DNA of 64,000 nucleotides, taken from Streptomyces brevispora. GTDB lineage: Bacteria; Actinomycetota; Actinomycetes; Streptomycetales; Streptomycetaceae. Location: assembly GCF_007829885.1 (NCBI RefSeq), contig NZ_VIWW01000001.1:2728001-2792000 (forward strand). Reading direction: 5' to 3'. Under the pieces are notes generated by a model. It saw only the letters and a program-made list of their open reading frames with translations. It searched no databases and had not been told where the DNA came from. How positions within the stretch are numbered: the first letter of the stretch is position 1; each line of letters begins with the position of its first letter. Below, in pieces: positions 56,856 through 64,000 of this stretch. The position numbers and the translations under genes are program-made.

Positions 56856-57486
56856 TCACGTCCGGCGGGGCCGGTAGTAGTACGTGCCGTACAGCCCGTC
56901 CCGGAGGTCACTGAAGAAATAGTTCCAGGGGCTTCCCTCGGAGAAGGCCACCGGGTCGACGCGGCCGAACTCCTCCTCCATCGTCGGCGAAACGGCGGAC
57001 CCCGCTGTACGACAGGGGCTGGTCGTGGCCCGTCCCCTCACGTTCCACCTGCCGCTCTTTCCGGTGCAGCAGTACCAGCATGCGCCGGAGCGGGGAGAGG
57101 TCCGTGTGCATCGGACGGATGTCCCCGGCGAAGAGCGCCCGCTCGTCGGGAAAGGCGTACACCGTGCCATTGCCCAGGTGGAGGAAGAGGTACCAGCCCT
57201 GGACAGCGCCGAAGAGCAGCAGTGTGCCGAACTCCTCCTCGACGGTCACCACCTCGTCGTCGAGGTCCACCATGCTGGACTGCTGGACGAAGCAGTCGTC
57301 CGCGGCGATGGGCGGGGCCATCTGGAAGGGGCCCTGCGGCAGGCCCGCCTCGCACAGCACCCGGAGATCGTCCGGGCGGCTCACCACATCGGCGAGGACC
57401 GTGCGCGAGGCCCGCACAAAGCCGGTCCGGCCGCTCCCGCCGCCGAAGCCGGACTCGCTGTCGGTGTCGTCCATGTCGAAGATCAC
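56856..57486 (-). pseudogene. SUKH-4-like protein gene with frameshift
   Basis: From the GTG at 57486 (MIFDMDDTDSESGFGGGSGR) the frame encodes about 165 residues with VVSRPDDLRVLCEAGLPQGP, TVEEEFGTLLLFGAVQGWYL and DLSPLRRMLVLLHRKERQ. This resembles SUKH-superfamily/SMI1-like immunity proteins. Near 56990 the coding signal shifts to another frame that reads PTMEEEFGRVDPVAFSEGSP and ends DLRDGLYGTYYYRPRRT at 56856. A single-base change would give one protein of about 208 aa. Role unknown; it sits inside the kynurenine cluster without an obvious metabolic link. Confidence 0.6.
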
Positions 57487-57598
57487 GCGGTGCACCCCCG
57501 CACCGTCGGCTGTCGCCGCACCCGTTCCGCTCGCCCCCGGGCGGCCCCGAACCCGTCCGGCGACCGGGGCGAGCCGGTCGCCGGACTGACCTGGCAGC

Positions 57599-58795
57599 CT
57601 ACGCCGCCTGACGGGCCAACACGTCGGAGAGCGCCCGCGCCGCGCGTTCCGCGTCGGCGAACCCCACGTACAGCGGTGTGAATCCGAACCGCAGTACGTC
57701 CGGACGGCGCAGGTCCCCGACGACACCGCGCGCGATGAGCGCGCTCATCACCGGTTCGGCGTCCTCGCACCGCAGCGCGACCTGGCTGCCGCGTTCCGTG
57801 TGGGCGGCCGGGGTGACCGAGGTGACCCGGCCCTCGGGGACGTACGCCGCGACGCACTCCAGGAAGAAGTCCGTCAGCGCCAGGGACTTGGCCCGCACCG
57901 CCTCCACACCGACCCCGTCCCAGACGTCGAGGGACGCCTCCAGGGCCAGCATGGACAGGATGTCGGGGGTCCCGACCCGGCCCCGTACGGCGCCGTCGGC
58001 GGGCGCGTACCCGGGGGTCATCGCGAACGGGTCGGCGTGCGAGGTCCACCCCGGCAGGGGCGAGTCGAAGTCCGCCTGGTGCCGCTCGGCGACGTACAGG
58101 TAGGCGGGCGAACCGGGGCCGCCGTTGAGGTACTTGTACGTGCAGCCGACCGCCAGGTCCACCCCGTGCCGGTCCAGGCCGACGGGCAGCGCGCCCGCGC
58201 TGTGGCACAGGTCCCAGACCGCGATCCCGCCCGCCGCGTGCACGGCGGCGGTGAGTCCGGGCAGGTCGTGGAGCCTGCCGCTGCGGTAGTCGACGTGGTT
58301 GAGCAGGGCGACCGCGGTACGCGGGCCGAGGGCGTCCGGCACGTCGGCGGGGGCCACGGGGACGATCCGGTGACCGGTCATCCGGGCGGCCGACTCGGCG
58401 ATGTACCCGTCGGTGGGGAAGGTGTCCGCGTCCACCAGGATCTCGTCGCGGCCCTCCGGCGCCAGCCGGGTCGCGGCGACGACGGCCTTGAAGACGTTGA
58501 CGCTGGTGGAGTCCCCGACGACGATCTGCCCGGCGGCGGCCCCGACGATCGGGGCGATCCGGTCGCCGACACGCTCCGGCGCGGTCCACCAGCCGCTCTC
58601 GTCCCAGGACCGGATGCGCAGCTCGCCCCACTCGCGGGTGAGGACCTCCTGCAACCGGGCGGGTACGTGGCGGGGCAGCGCGCCCAGCGAGTTGCCGTCC
58701 AGGTAGACGGTGTCGTCGAGCGTGAACAGGGCGCGCAGCGGCGCCAGTTCGTCTGCGGTGTCGAGCGCCTTTGCGCGCTCCTGAAGATCAGACAT
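57599..58795 (-). CDS. kynU: Kynureninase
   Basis: 398 aa PLP enzyme cleaving kynurenine to anthranilate and alanine. It begins MSDLQERAKALDTADELAPL with FTLDDTVYLDGNSLGALPRH (family N-terminal motif). LNHVDYRSGRLHDLPGLTAA and WDLCHSAGALPVGLDRHGVD follow. The PLP Lys lies in GCTYKYLNGGPGSPAYLYVA. The start overlaps the end of kynA by 8 bp, showing a tight operon. Confidence 0.96.
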   Translation of the reverse strand: MSDLQERAKALDTADELAPLRALFTLDDTVYLDGNSLGALPRHVPARLQEVLTREWGELRIRSWDESGWWTAPERVGDRIAPIVGAAAGQIVVGDSTSVNVFKAVVAATRLAPEGRDEILVDADTFPTDGYIAESAARMTGHRIVPVAPADVPDALGPRTAVALLNHVDYRSGRLHDLPGLTAAVHAAGGIAVWDLCHSAGALPVGLDRHGVDLAVGCTYKYLNGGPGSPAYLYVAERHQADFDSPLPGWTSHADPFAMTPGYAPADGAVRGRVGTPDILSMLALEASLDVWDGVGVEAVRAKSLALTDFFLECVAAYVPEGRVTSVTPAAHTERGSQVALRCEDAEPVMSALIARGVVGDLRRPDVLRFGFTPLYVGFADAERAARALSDVLARQAA

Positions 58796-59636
58796 GGCTG
58801 CGGGCCGTCCAGAGTTCGGGGAACACGTTCTTGGTGGCGCGCTTCTCCAGCCAGGCGACCCCGGCCGAACCGCCGGTCCCGGTCTTGGAGCCCATGGCCC
58901 GCCGGGTGGCGACGAGGTGGTCGTTGCGCCAGCGCCACACCAGTTCGCCGACATCGGTGAGCGCCTCGCCGAGCCGGACCAGCTCGTCGTGCTGGTCGGG
59001 GTTGGCGTATATCTCCGCCCAGACGGCCTCGACCTCGGGCGACGGCTCGTACTTCTGGGTGAGGTCGCGGCCGAGCACGGCCTTGGGCACGGCGTGGCCG
59101 CGCCGGGCGAGCAGGGCGAGCGTCTCGTCGTACAGACCCGGTTCGCCGAGCGCCTTCTCCAGCTCCGCGTGGACCCGCGGGGCGCCCCGGTGCGGCACGA
59201 GCATGGACGCGGACTTGTCGCCGAGCAGGAACTCCATCCGCCGGTACATCGCCGACTGGAAGCCGGATCCCTCGCCGAGCGCGGCCCGGTAGGAGTTGAA
59301 CTGGGCGGGGGTGAGCTGGGCGAGCGGCGTCCACGAGGCGTTCAGTGCCTCCAGTTCCCGCACCGACCGCTTCAGCGCGTCGCGCGCGACCGGCAGCCGG
59401 TCCTCGCGCAGGGCGTGCGCGGCGGTCTCCCACTCATGGACGATGACGGTGAACCACAGCTCCATGACCTGGGTGGTGACCAGGAAGACCATCTCGCCCG
59501 GGTCGTCGGAGCGCAGGTGCTGGAGGTGGGTCAGGACATCCGCCTGGACATAGTCCTCGTACGGAGTCGTTCCCGCGAAGTCGAGGTGCGGGGTCTGCGC
59601 ACCGGTGGCTTCGGGGTCGGGGTGAATCGTCGACAT
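58788..59636 (-). CDS. kynA: Tryptophan 2,3-dioxygenase
   Basis: 282 aa haem dioxygenase opening the indole ring of tryptophan to N-formylkynurenine. Family motifs: LDFAGTTPYEDYVQADVLTH, FLVTTQVMELWFTVIVHEWE, FNSYRAALGEGSGFQSAMYR and the C-terminal VWRWRNDHLVATRRAMGSKT followed by GTGGSAG. The length fits bacterial TDO. First gene of the operon kynA-kynU. Confidence 0.97.
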   Translation of the reverse strand: MSTIHPDPEATGAQTPHLDFAGTTPYEDYVQADVLTHLQHLRSDDPGEMVFLVTTQVMELWFTVIVHEWETAAHALREDRLPVARDALKRSVRELEALNASWTPLAQLTPAQFNSYRAALGEGSGFQSAMYRRMEFLLGDKSASMLVPHRGAPRVHAELEKALGEPGLYDETLALLARRGHAVPKAVLGRDLTQKYEPSPEVEAVWAEIYANPDQHDELVRLGEALTDVGELVWRWRNDHLVATRRAMGSKTGTGGSAGVAWLEKRATKNVFPELWTARSHV

Positions 59637-59742
59637 TACTGTCTCCTCGACACGAGCTTCCGGGTAGCGGTCCGCCCCTTCCGTGAGGTGATGGAGCTCC
59701 GGTCCCCTGCCCGCATACTAAACGCCGCTCCCGTGGACGCGC

Positions 59743-59776
59743 AGACCCCGCAGGCAGTGGTACGTCTGCGGGGTCT
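59743..59776 (-). terminator. Terminator of the DUF3151 gene
   Basis: AGACCCCGCAG / CTGCGGGGTCT perfect 11-bp stem, 45 bases past the DUF3151 stop on the minus strand. Confidence 0.65.
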
Positions 59777-59820
59777 ACGGGGTCTGCGGGATACGGGACG
59801 CCCGTGGGGCCCCGGGAGTG

Positions 59821-60234
59821 CTAGCCGAGCGTCTCGGCGGCGGTCGGCGAGGAGTCGCGGAGGAACTCCGAGCAGCGCTCGTACTCCGCCTCCTCGCCGA
59901 TCGACTGGGCGGCGCGCGCGAGGGCGTGCAGGGCGCGCAGGAAACCGCGGTTCGGCTCGTGCTCGAACGGTACGGGGCCGTGGCCCTTCCAGCCGGCCCG
60001 GCGCAGCGCGTCCAGGCCGCGGTGGTAGCCGGTGCGGGCGTACGCGTACGACTCGATGACCCGGCCGCCGTCGAACGCCTCGTCGGCGAGCTGCGCCCAG
60101 GCCAGGGAGGAGGTCGGGTACTTCGCGGCGACATCGGTGGGCACGACGTCCGCCGCGAGCAGTTCGCGCGGTCCCGGGTCGTCGGGCAGGTAGGTCGGGG
60201 CAGGGCCCCCGAGCAGGTTCTCGTGGATCGACAT
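59821..60234 (-). CDS. DUF3151 protein
   Basis: 137 aa from the ATG at 60234 (MSIHENLLGGPAPTYLPDDP). It is helical and TPR-like, with SSLAWAQLADEAFDGGRVIE, SYAYARTGYHRGLDALRRAG and FLRALHALARAAQSIGEEAE. The family is restricted to actinobacteria and has no known function. Monocistronic with its own terminator. Confidence 0.92.
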   Translation of the reverse strand: MSIHENLLGGPAPTYLPDDPGPRELLAADVVPTDVAAKYPTSSLAWAQLADEAFDGGRVIESYAYARTGYHRGLDALRRAGWKGHGPVPFEHEPNRGFLRALHALARAAQSIGEEAEYERCSEFLRDSSPTAAETLG

Positions 60235-60348
60235 GGGTCCAAGTGTGCCTGGCAACCGGCGCCGCCGGGGCACCAAGGGCGCACAATGACCCGCACCCGG
60301 GCGCACCCGGGTACTCATGGGCGCTCAGAGCGTACCCCCGCGCCTCAC

Positions 60349-60430
60349 GGGTCGTCTGCCTGAGGCGCCGCTTCCGGGTCGTCCGCCCGGCGTACCGCTC
60401 ACGGGTCGTCCGCCTGGCGTGCCGCTTCCG
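60349..60430 (-). repeat. 27-bp tandem repeats at the 3' end of the MFS gene
   Basis: Three copies (GGGTCGTC anchors at 60349, 60376 and 60403). The copy nearest the gene holds the last codons, ARQADDP, and the stop; the two beyond it still read RRADDPE and PQADDP plus a stop in the same frame. Confidence 0.8.
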
Positions 60431-61922
60431 GGGCCGGTTCCAGTGGCGGGGCGGCGACGCCGCAGTGCACCGTGCACTCGGGCCGTGCGGTGTCCCGTAC
60501 GGCCACCGAGGGTGTGCGTACGGCCGCCCAGGCGATCAGGGCGCCCAGCACCAGCAGCCCGGCGCACATCGGCATGGCGCGCCGGAAGGTCGCGGCGAAC
60601 TCCCCGGGGTCCCGGTAGGCCTCCGGCCCCATCCCGGCGAGCAGTGGCAGCGCGGCCACCGCGATCAGCCCGGCGGCGCGGGCCGCGGCGTTGTTGATCC
60701 CGCTGGCGAGGCCGGCCCGGCCGGTGTCCACGGAGGCCAGGACGGTCGCGGTGAGCGGGGCCACCAGGGTGACGAGCCCGACGCCGAGGACGGCGACGGC
60801 CGGCAGCACGTCGGTCAGGTAGCCGTGGACGGTGCTCGACCCCGGCCCCACACGCAGCATCAGCAGCATGCCGGTGGCGGCGATCAGCGGGCCCACGGTG
60901 AGCGGGATGCGGGGGCCGATGCGCTGGCCGAGCTCGCCCGATCTGGCCGAGAACAGCAGCATCAGGACGGTCGTCGGCAGCAGCGCGGTGCCCGCGCCGA
61001 GCGCCGAGTACCCGGCCACGACCTGGAGCTGGATCGCGGAGAGGAAGAAGTAGCCGCCCAGCGCCGCGTACACGCACAGGGTGACGATGTTGACGACGGT
61101 GAACTGCCGGGACTCGAACACCGACGGCGGCAACATGGGGTGGGCGCGTCGCCGCTCGACCTGGACGAACGCGACACCGAGCAGCACTCCGCCCACCGCC
61201 GCCCCGATCACGGCCGGGGACGCGCCCATCCCCGGCGCCTCGATCAGCGCATACGTGACCAGCGCCAGAGCGAGCGCGCCGAGCACCGCACCGAGTACGT
61301 CGAAGCGGCCGTGCGCGTAGGGATCCCGGGACTCCGGTACGTGGCGCAGGGCGACGGGCACGCAGACGGCGGCGAGCGGCAGGTTCAGCAGGAACACCCA
61401 CCGCCAGCCGGGCCCGTCGACGAGCCAGCCGCCCACGAACGGCCCGACGGCGGCCCCGATCCCGCCGAACCCGGACCACAGCCCGACCGCGCGGGCCCGG
61501 TCGTCCGGATGGAAGCTCGCCTGGATCAGGGCCAGAGACCCGGGGGTGAGGAGCGCCCCGCCGACGCCCTGGAGGGCGCGGGCGGCGATGAGCACGAAGG
61601 AGTTGGGGGCGATGCCGCAGAGCAGTGAGGCGAGGGCGAACCACACGACTCCGACGACGAAGACCTTCCGCCGCCCGTACCGGTCACCGAGCGCTCCGCC
61701 GAGCAGGATCAGCCCGGCGAGCGTCAGCATGTAGGCGTTGACGGTCCACTGCAGTGCGGCCAGGTCGGTGCCGAGGTCCTTGCCGATGCGGGGCAGGGCG
61801 ACGTTGATGACGGTGGAGTCGAGCATGGCCATGCTCGACCCGAGCACGGTCGTGAGGACGACCCAGCGCCCGACCGGGGAGCCGACGCGGATACCGGTGG
61901 GGTCAGCTGCTCTCTCCGCCAT
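60399..61922 (-). CDS. MFS drug exporter (DHA2, 14-TM type)
   Basis: 507 aa from the ATG at 61922 (MAERAADPTGIRVGSPVGRW). Proton-driven efflux permease. Motif D1-like LDSTVINVALPRIGKDLG, motif A GDRYGRRKVFVVGVVWFALA and motif C GFGGIGAAVGPFVGG are clear, with about 14 hydrophobic spans. Substrates are unknown; homologues export antibiotics or dyes. No adjacent TetR gene. The C-terminal end is tandemly repeated past the stop. Confidence 0.94.
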   Translation of the reverse strand: MAERAADPTGIRVGSPVGRWVVLTTVLGSSMAMLDSTVINVALPRIGKDLGTDLAALQWTVNAYMLTLAGLILLGGALGDRYGRRKVFVVGVVWFALASLLCGIAPNSFVLIAARALQGVGGALLTPGSLALIQASFHPDDRARAVGLWSGFGGIGAAVGPFVGGWLVDGPGWRWVFLLNLPLAAVCVPVALRHVPESRDPYAHGRFDVLGAVLGALALALVTYALIEAPGMGASPAVIGAAVGGVLLGVAFVQVERRRAHPMLPPSVFESRQFTVVNIVTLCVYAALGGYFFLSAIQLQVVAGYSALGAGTALLPTTVLMLLFSARSGELGQRIGPRIPLTVGPLIAATGMLLMLRVGPGSSTVHGYLTDVLPAVAVLGVGLVTLVAPLTATVLASVDTGRAGLASGINNAAARAAGLIAVAALPLLAGMGPEAYRDPGEFAATFRRAMPMCAGLLVLGALIAWAAVRTPSVAVRDTARPECTVHCGVAAPPLEPAPEAARQADDP

Positions 61923-62001
61923 GCCCTCAGCATCGACGCCGGTCTGCCACGGGGCCACCGGAAGTCCTCAAGTCCCTCCGGCGATCGAGGAGCGGGGGGT
62001 C

Positions 62002-62029
62002 ACGTTCCGGGGGCAGCACCCCGGAACGT
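62002..62029 (-). terminator. Terminator of the PatB-type gene
   Basis: ACGTTCCGGGG / CCCCGGAACGT perfect 11-bp stem, about 95 bases past the stop at 62122. Between them are degenerate GCAGCGCCCC repeats (about 62030-62100). Confidence 0.65.
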
Positions 62030-62121
62030 CAACAGCACCCCAGAACAGGAGCAGCGCCCCGAAACCGAAGCAGCGCCACCGAAGCAGCGCCCCCGGAACC
62101 GGACCCGCCGCAGGCATCCGC

Positions 62122-63291
62122 CTACGCGCGAGCCGCCCGCACCGCCCGGATCCCCCGGATCAGCGCCTCCACGCCCGCCTCCGCCTTGCTCCGCGGGCAC
62201 CCCACGTTCAGCCGCACGAAGCCCTCAGCGCCGTACACGCTCCCCGGCATCACCGCGACCCGCTCCTGCTCTATCAGCACCCGCTGGAGCGCCTCGTCGT
62301 CCTCGACGCCCGCCTTCCGTACGTCGATCCATGCCAGGTAGCCGGCCTGCGGCGGCTCCCACCCCAGCCCGGGGAACTCCGCGTTCAGGCGTTCCGCGAC
62401 CAGTGCCAGGTTCCCGGTGACGTACGCGCGCAGCGCGTCCAGCCACGCCCCGCCCTCCCGGTACGCGGCGATGTGCGCGGTCAGCGAGAACACCGCCGGT
62501 GAGGCGAGCCCCTCCGCGGTCTGCATCCGGCGCAGGAACTCCGTCCGGTCCGCCGGCCGGCCGATGATCCCGTACGAACCCGTCAGGGCCGGGAAGTTGA
62601 ACGACTTCGACGCCGAGGTGATGACCGCCCAGCGCCCGTCACCCGCGACGCGCGGCCACGGCACGTGCCGGTGCCCGTCGTGCACGAAGTCCGCGTGGAT
62701 CTCGTCGCTGATCACCGCGACCCCGTACCGGGTGGCGAACAGGGCCATCTCCGCGAGCTCCGCCTCCGTCCACACCCGCCCCGTCGGGTTGTGCGGGGAG
62801 CAGATCAGGAGGACCTTGCTGTCCTGCCGTGCGAGCTCCCGCTCCAGCGCGGCCGTGTCCCCCAGCGGCACCCCCCGCAGCTCCCGCCCGAGCCCGGTGA
62901 CCGCCTTGCGGAAGCCGTCGTAGGTGGGGGTGTGGACGACGACGCCGTCCCCGTCCGACGTCCACATCTGGAGCAGCTGTGACAACTGGCTCAGTACGGA
63001 CGGCGCGTACACCAGCCGGCCGGTGTCGATCGTGGTGCCGTACCGGGTCGTGTACCAGTGGGCGATCGCCGAGGTGAAGTCGTCCTGCTGCCAGTCGGTG
63101 TAGCCGAACACGCCGTGGTCGAGGCGGGTCCGCAGGGCGGCCAGTACCTCGGGTGCCGTCTCGAAGTCCATGTCCGAGATGGTGAACGGCAGCAGCCCGT
63201 CCACCCCGAACCGGTCCGCGACCCCGTCCCACTGGACGCACCAGGTGCCGCGGCGGTCGGTGACGGTGTCGAAGTCGTAGGACGTGCTCAC
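62122..63291 (-). CDS. PLP-dependent C-S lyase / aminotransferase (MalY/PatB family)
   Basis: 389 aa from the GTG at 63291, preceded by GAGGGA with 6-base spacing. Fold-type I enzyme: SYDFDTVTDRRGTWCVQWDG at the start, PFTISDMDFETAPEVLAAL, CSPHNPTGRVWTEAELAEMA and ISDEIHADFVHDG. The PLP Lys lies in ITSASKSFNFPALTGSYGII. MalY/PatB proteins cleave cystathionine or cysteine conjugates to pyruvate, ammonia and a thiol. The reaction is inferred from the family. Confidence 0.92.
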   Translation of the reverse strand: MSTSYDFDTVTDRRGTWCVQWDGVADRFGVDGLLPFTISDMDFETAPEVLAALRTRLDHGVFGYTDWQQDDFTSAIAHWYTTRYGTTIDTGRLVYAPSVLSQLSQLLQMWTSDGDGVVVHTPTYDGFRKAVTGLGRELRGVPLGDTAALERELARQDSKVLLICSPHNPTGRVWTEAELAEMALFATRYGVAVISDEIHADFVHDGHRHVPWPRVAGDGRWAVITSASKSFNFPALTGSYGIIGRPADRTEFLRRMQTAEGLASPAVFSLTAHIAAYREGGAWLDALRAYVTGNLALVAERLNAEFPGLGWEPPQAGYLAWIDVRKAGVEDDEALQRVLIEQERVAVMPGSVYGAEGFVRLNVGCPRSKAEAGVEALIRGIRAVRAARA

Positions 63292-63330
63292 AGCTGTTCC
63301 CTCATATCGTTCCTGCCGGGTACGGACATG

Positions 63331-63368
63331 GCGTGGGCCCGGCACCCCAAGGGATACCGGGCCCACGC
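63331..63368 (-). terminator. Terminator of the aldolase gene
   Basis: GCGTGGGCCCGG / CCGGGCCCACGC perfect 12-bp stem, just past the aldolase stop at 63385. Confidence 0.75.
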
Positions 63369-63384
63369 AGACATCCGTGCGGGA

Positions 63385-64000
63385 CTACTTCAGCTTGGTG
63401 CCGGTCGACCGCAGGTCGGCGCAGGCCGCCGTGACGCGCTTGGCCATGCCCGCCTCGGCGGACTTGCCCCAGGTGCGCGGGTCGTAGACCTTCTTGTTGC
63501 CGACCTCGCCGTCGACCTTCAGCACACCGTCGTAGTTGCGGAACATGTGGTCCGCGACCGGGCGGGTGAAGGCGTACTGGGTGTCGGTGTCGAGGTTCAT
63601 CTTCACGACGCCGTTCTCCAGCGCGGTGGCGATCTCCTCGGCGGTGGAGCCGGAGCCGCCGTGGAAGACGAAGTCGAACGGCTGGCTGCCGGCCGGCTTG
63701 CTGTACTTGTCGGCGACACCCACCTGGAGGTCCTTCAGGAGCTCGGGGCGGAGCACGACGTTGCCCGGCTTGTAGACGCCGTGCACGTTGCCGAAGGACG
63801 CGGCCAGCAGGTAGCGGCCCTTCTCGCCCAGACCGAGCGCCTCGGCGGTGCGCAGCGCGTCGTCGACGGTCGTGTACAGCTCGTCGTTGATCTCGTGCGT
63901 GACGCCGTCCTCCTCACCGCCGGTCGGGGTGATCTCGACCTCAAGAATGATCTTGGCGGCGGCGGCCTTGGCCAGCAGCTCCTGGCCGATGGCGAGGTTG
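63385..64000 (-). CDS. fbaA: Fructose-bisphosphate aldolase class II, 3' part (runs off the window)
   Basis: 205 C-terminal residues are present. Zinc/substrate motifs are EVEITPTGGEEDGVTHEIND, AASFGNVHGVYKPGNVVLRP and FVFHGGSGSTAEEIATALEN. GVVKMNLDTDTQYAFTRPVA and the C-terminus AKRVTAACADLRSTGTKLK are typical of the long (FbaA, E. coli-type) class II aldolases. It cleaves or forms fructose-1,6-bisphosphate in glycolysis/gluconeogenesis. The 5' half lies beyond position 64000. Confidence 0.96.
   Translation of the reverse strand, partial: NLAIGQELLAKAAAAKIILEVEITPTGGEEDGVTHEINDELYTTVDDALRTAEALGLGEKGRYLLAASFGNVHGVYKPGNVVLRPELLKDLQVGVADKYSKPAGSQPFDFVFHGGSGSTAEEIATALENGVVKMNLDTDTQYAFTRPVADHMFRNYDGVLKVDGEVGNKKVYDPRTWGKSAEAGMAKRVTAACADLRSTGTKLK

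Overview
High-GC (about 70-73%) chromosome segment of a Streptomyces-type actinomycete. Supporting signs are GTG starts, ATGA overlaps, DUF397/XRE regulator pairs, GH19 chitinases with DasR-like operators, and a kynurenine operon. Most genes are core housekeeping genes, with one obvious accessory island and one chitinase insert.

Layout. 1-4.4 kb: class A penicillin-binding protein, a GatB/YqeY protein and a metallophosphoesterase. 4.55 kb: tRNA-Pro(CGG). 4.6-10.7 kb: accessory island with an unknown gene cut by a truncated IS3 element, a 5'-truncated membrane/toxin-like gene overlapping a putative immunity gene, a fossil IS256 transposase, a prolyl iminopeptidase and small hypotheticals. 11-15 kb: metG and a secreted adenosine-deaminase-like protein. 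15-19.8 kb: a broken NudK-type NUDIX gene, three corrin-ring genes (cobH, cobK, cbiD) and a secreted SGNH lipase. 19.9-26.1 kb: methyltransferase, S9 peptidase, SURF1, and an ECF sigma factor coupled to a membrane partner. 26.4-28.7 kb: asd and aspartokinase. 29-35.6 kb: DNA-binding/HTH proteins, XRE-DUF397 pair, DUF5063 protein, recR, YbaB, SLATT-like protein. 35.7-40.9 kb: GntR regulator, class III aminotransferase, NUDIX, membrane Ser/Thr kinase. 41.1-45.9 kb: second beta-clamp paralogue, then two GH19 chitinases flanked by two gene stubs. 46-52 kb: purA, DAGK-like protein, MarR/GbsR-type regulator divergent from an ABC exporter. 52-55.6 kb: P450 and a NarL-type two-component system. 55.9-59.6 kb: kynurenine pathway (hydrolase, SUKH-like broken gene, kynureninase, tryptophan 2,3-dioxygenase). 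59.8-64 kb: DUF3151, MFS exporter, PatB-type C-S lyase and the 3' part of class II fructose-bisphosphate aldolase.

Functional groupings: ask-asd make aspartate semialdehyde for Lys/Thr/Met. kynA-kynU plus the adjacent hydrolase (probable formamidase) can turn tryptophan into anthranilate. cobH/cobK/cbiD are corrin-ring steps of B12 synthesis. recR and YbaB are recombination/nucleoid functions.

Most unusual signals: (1) tandem repeats that begin at gene 3' ends and include the stop codon (clearest at the hydrolase near 55.9 kb and the MFS gene at 60.4 kb), (2) a near-perfect 37-bp inverted repeat after the PBP gene, (3) a candidate toxin-immunity module in a tRNA-linked island, (4) a lectin-GH19 chitinase split by a frameshift next to a DasR-controlled-looking paralogue, and (5) a perfect-arm operator palindrome between the regulator and the ABC exporter.
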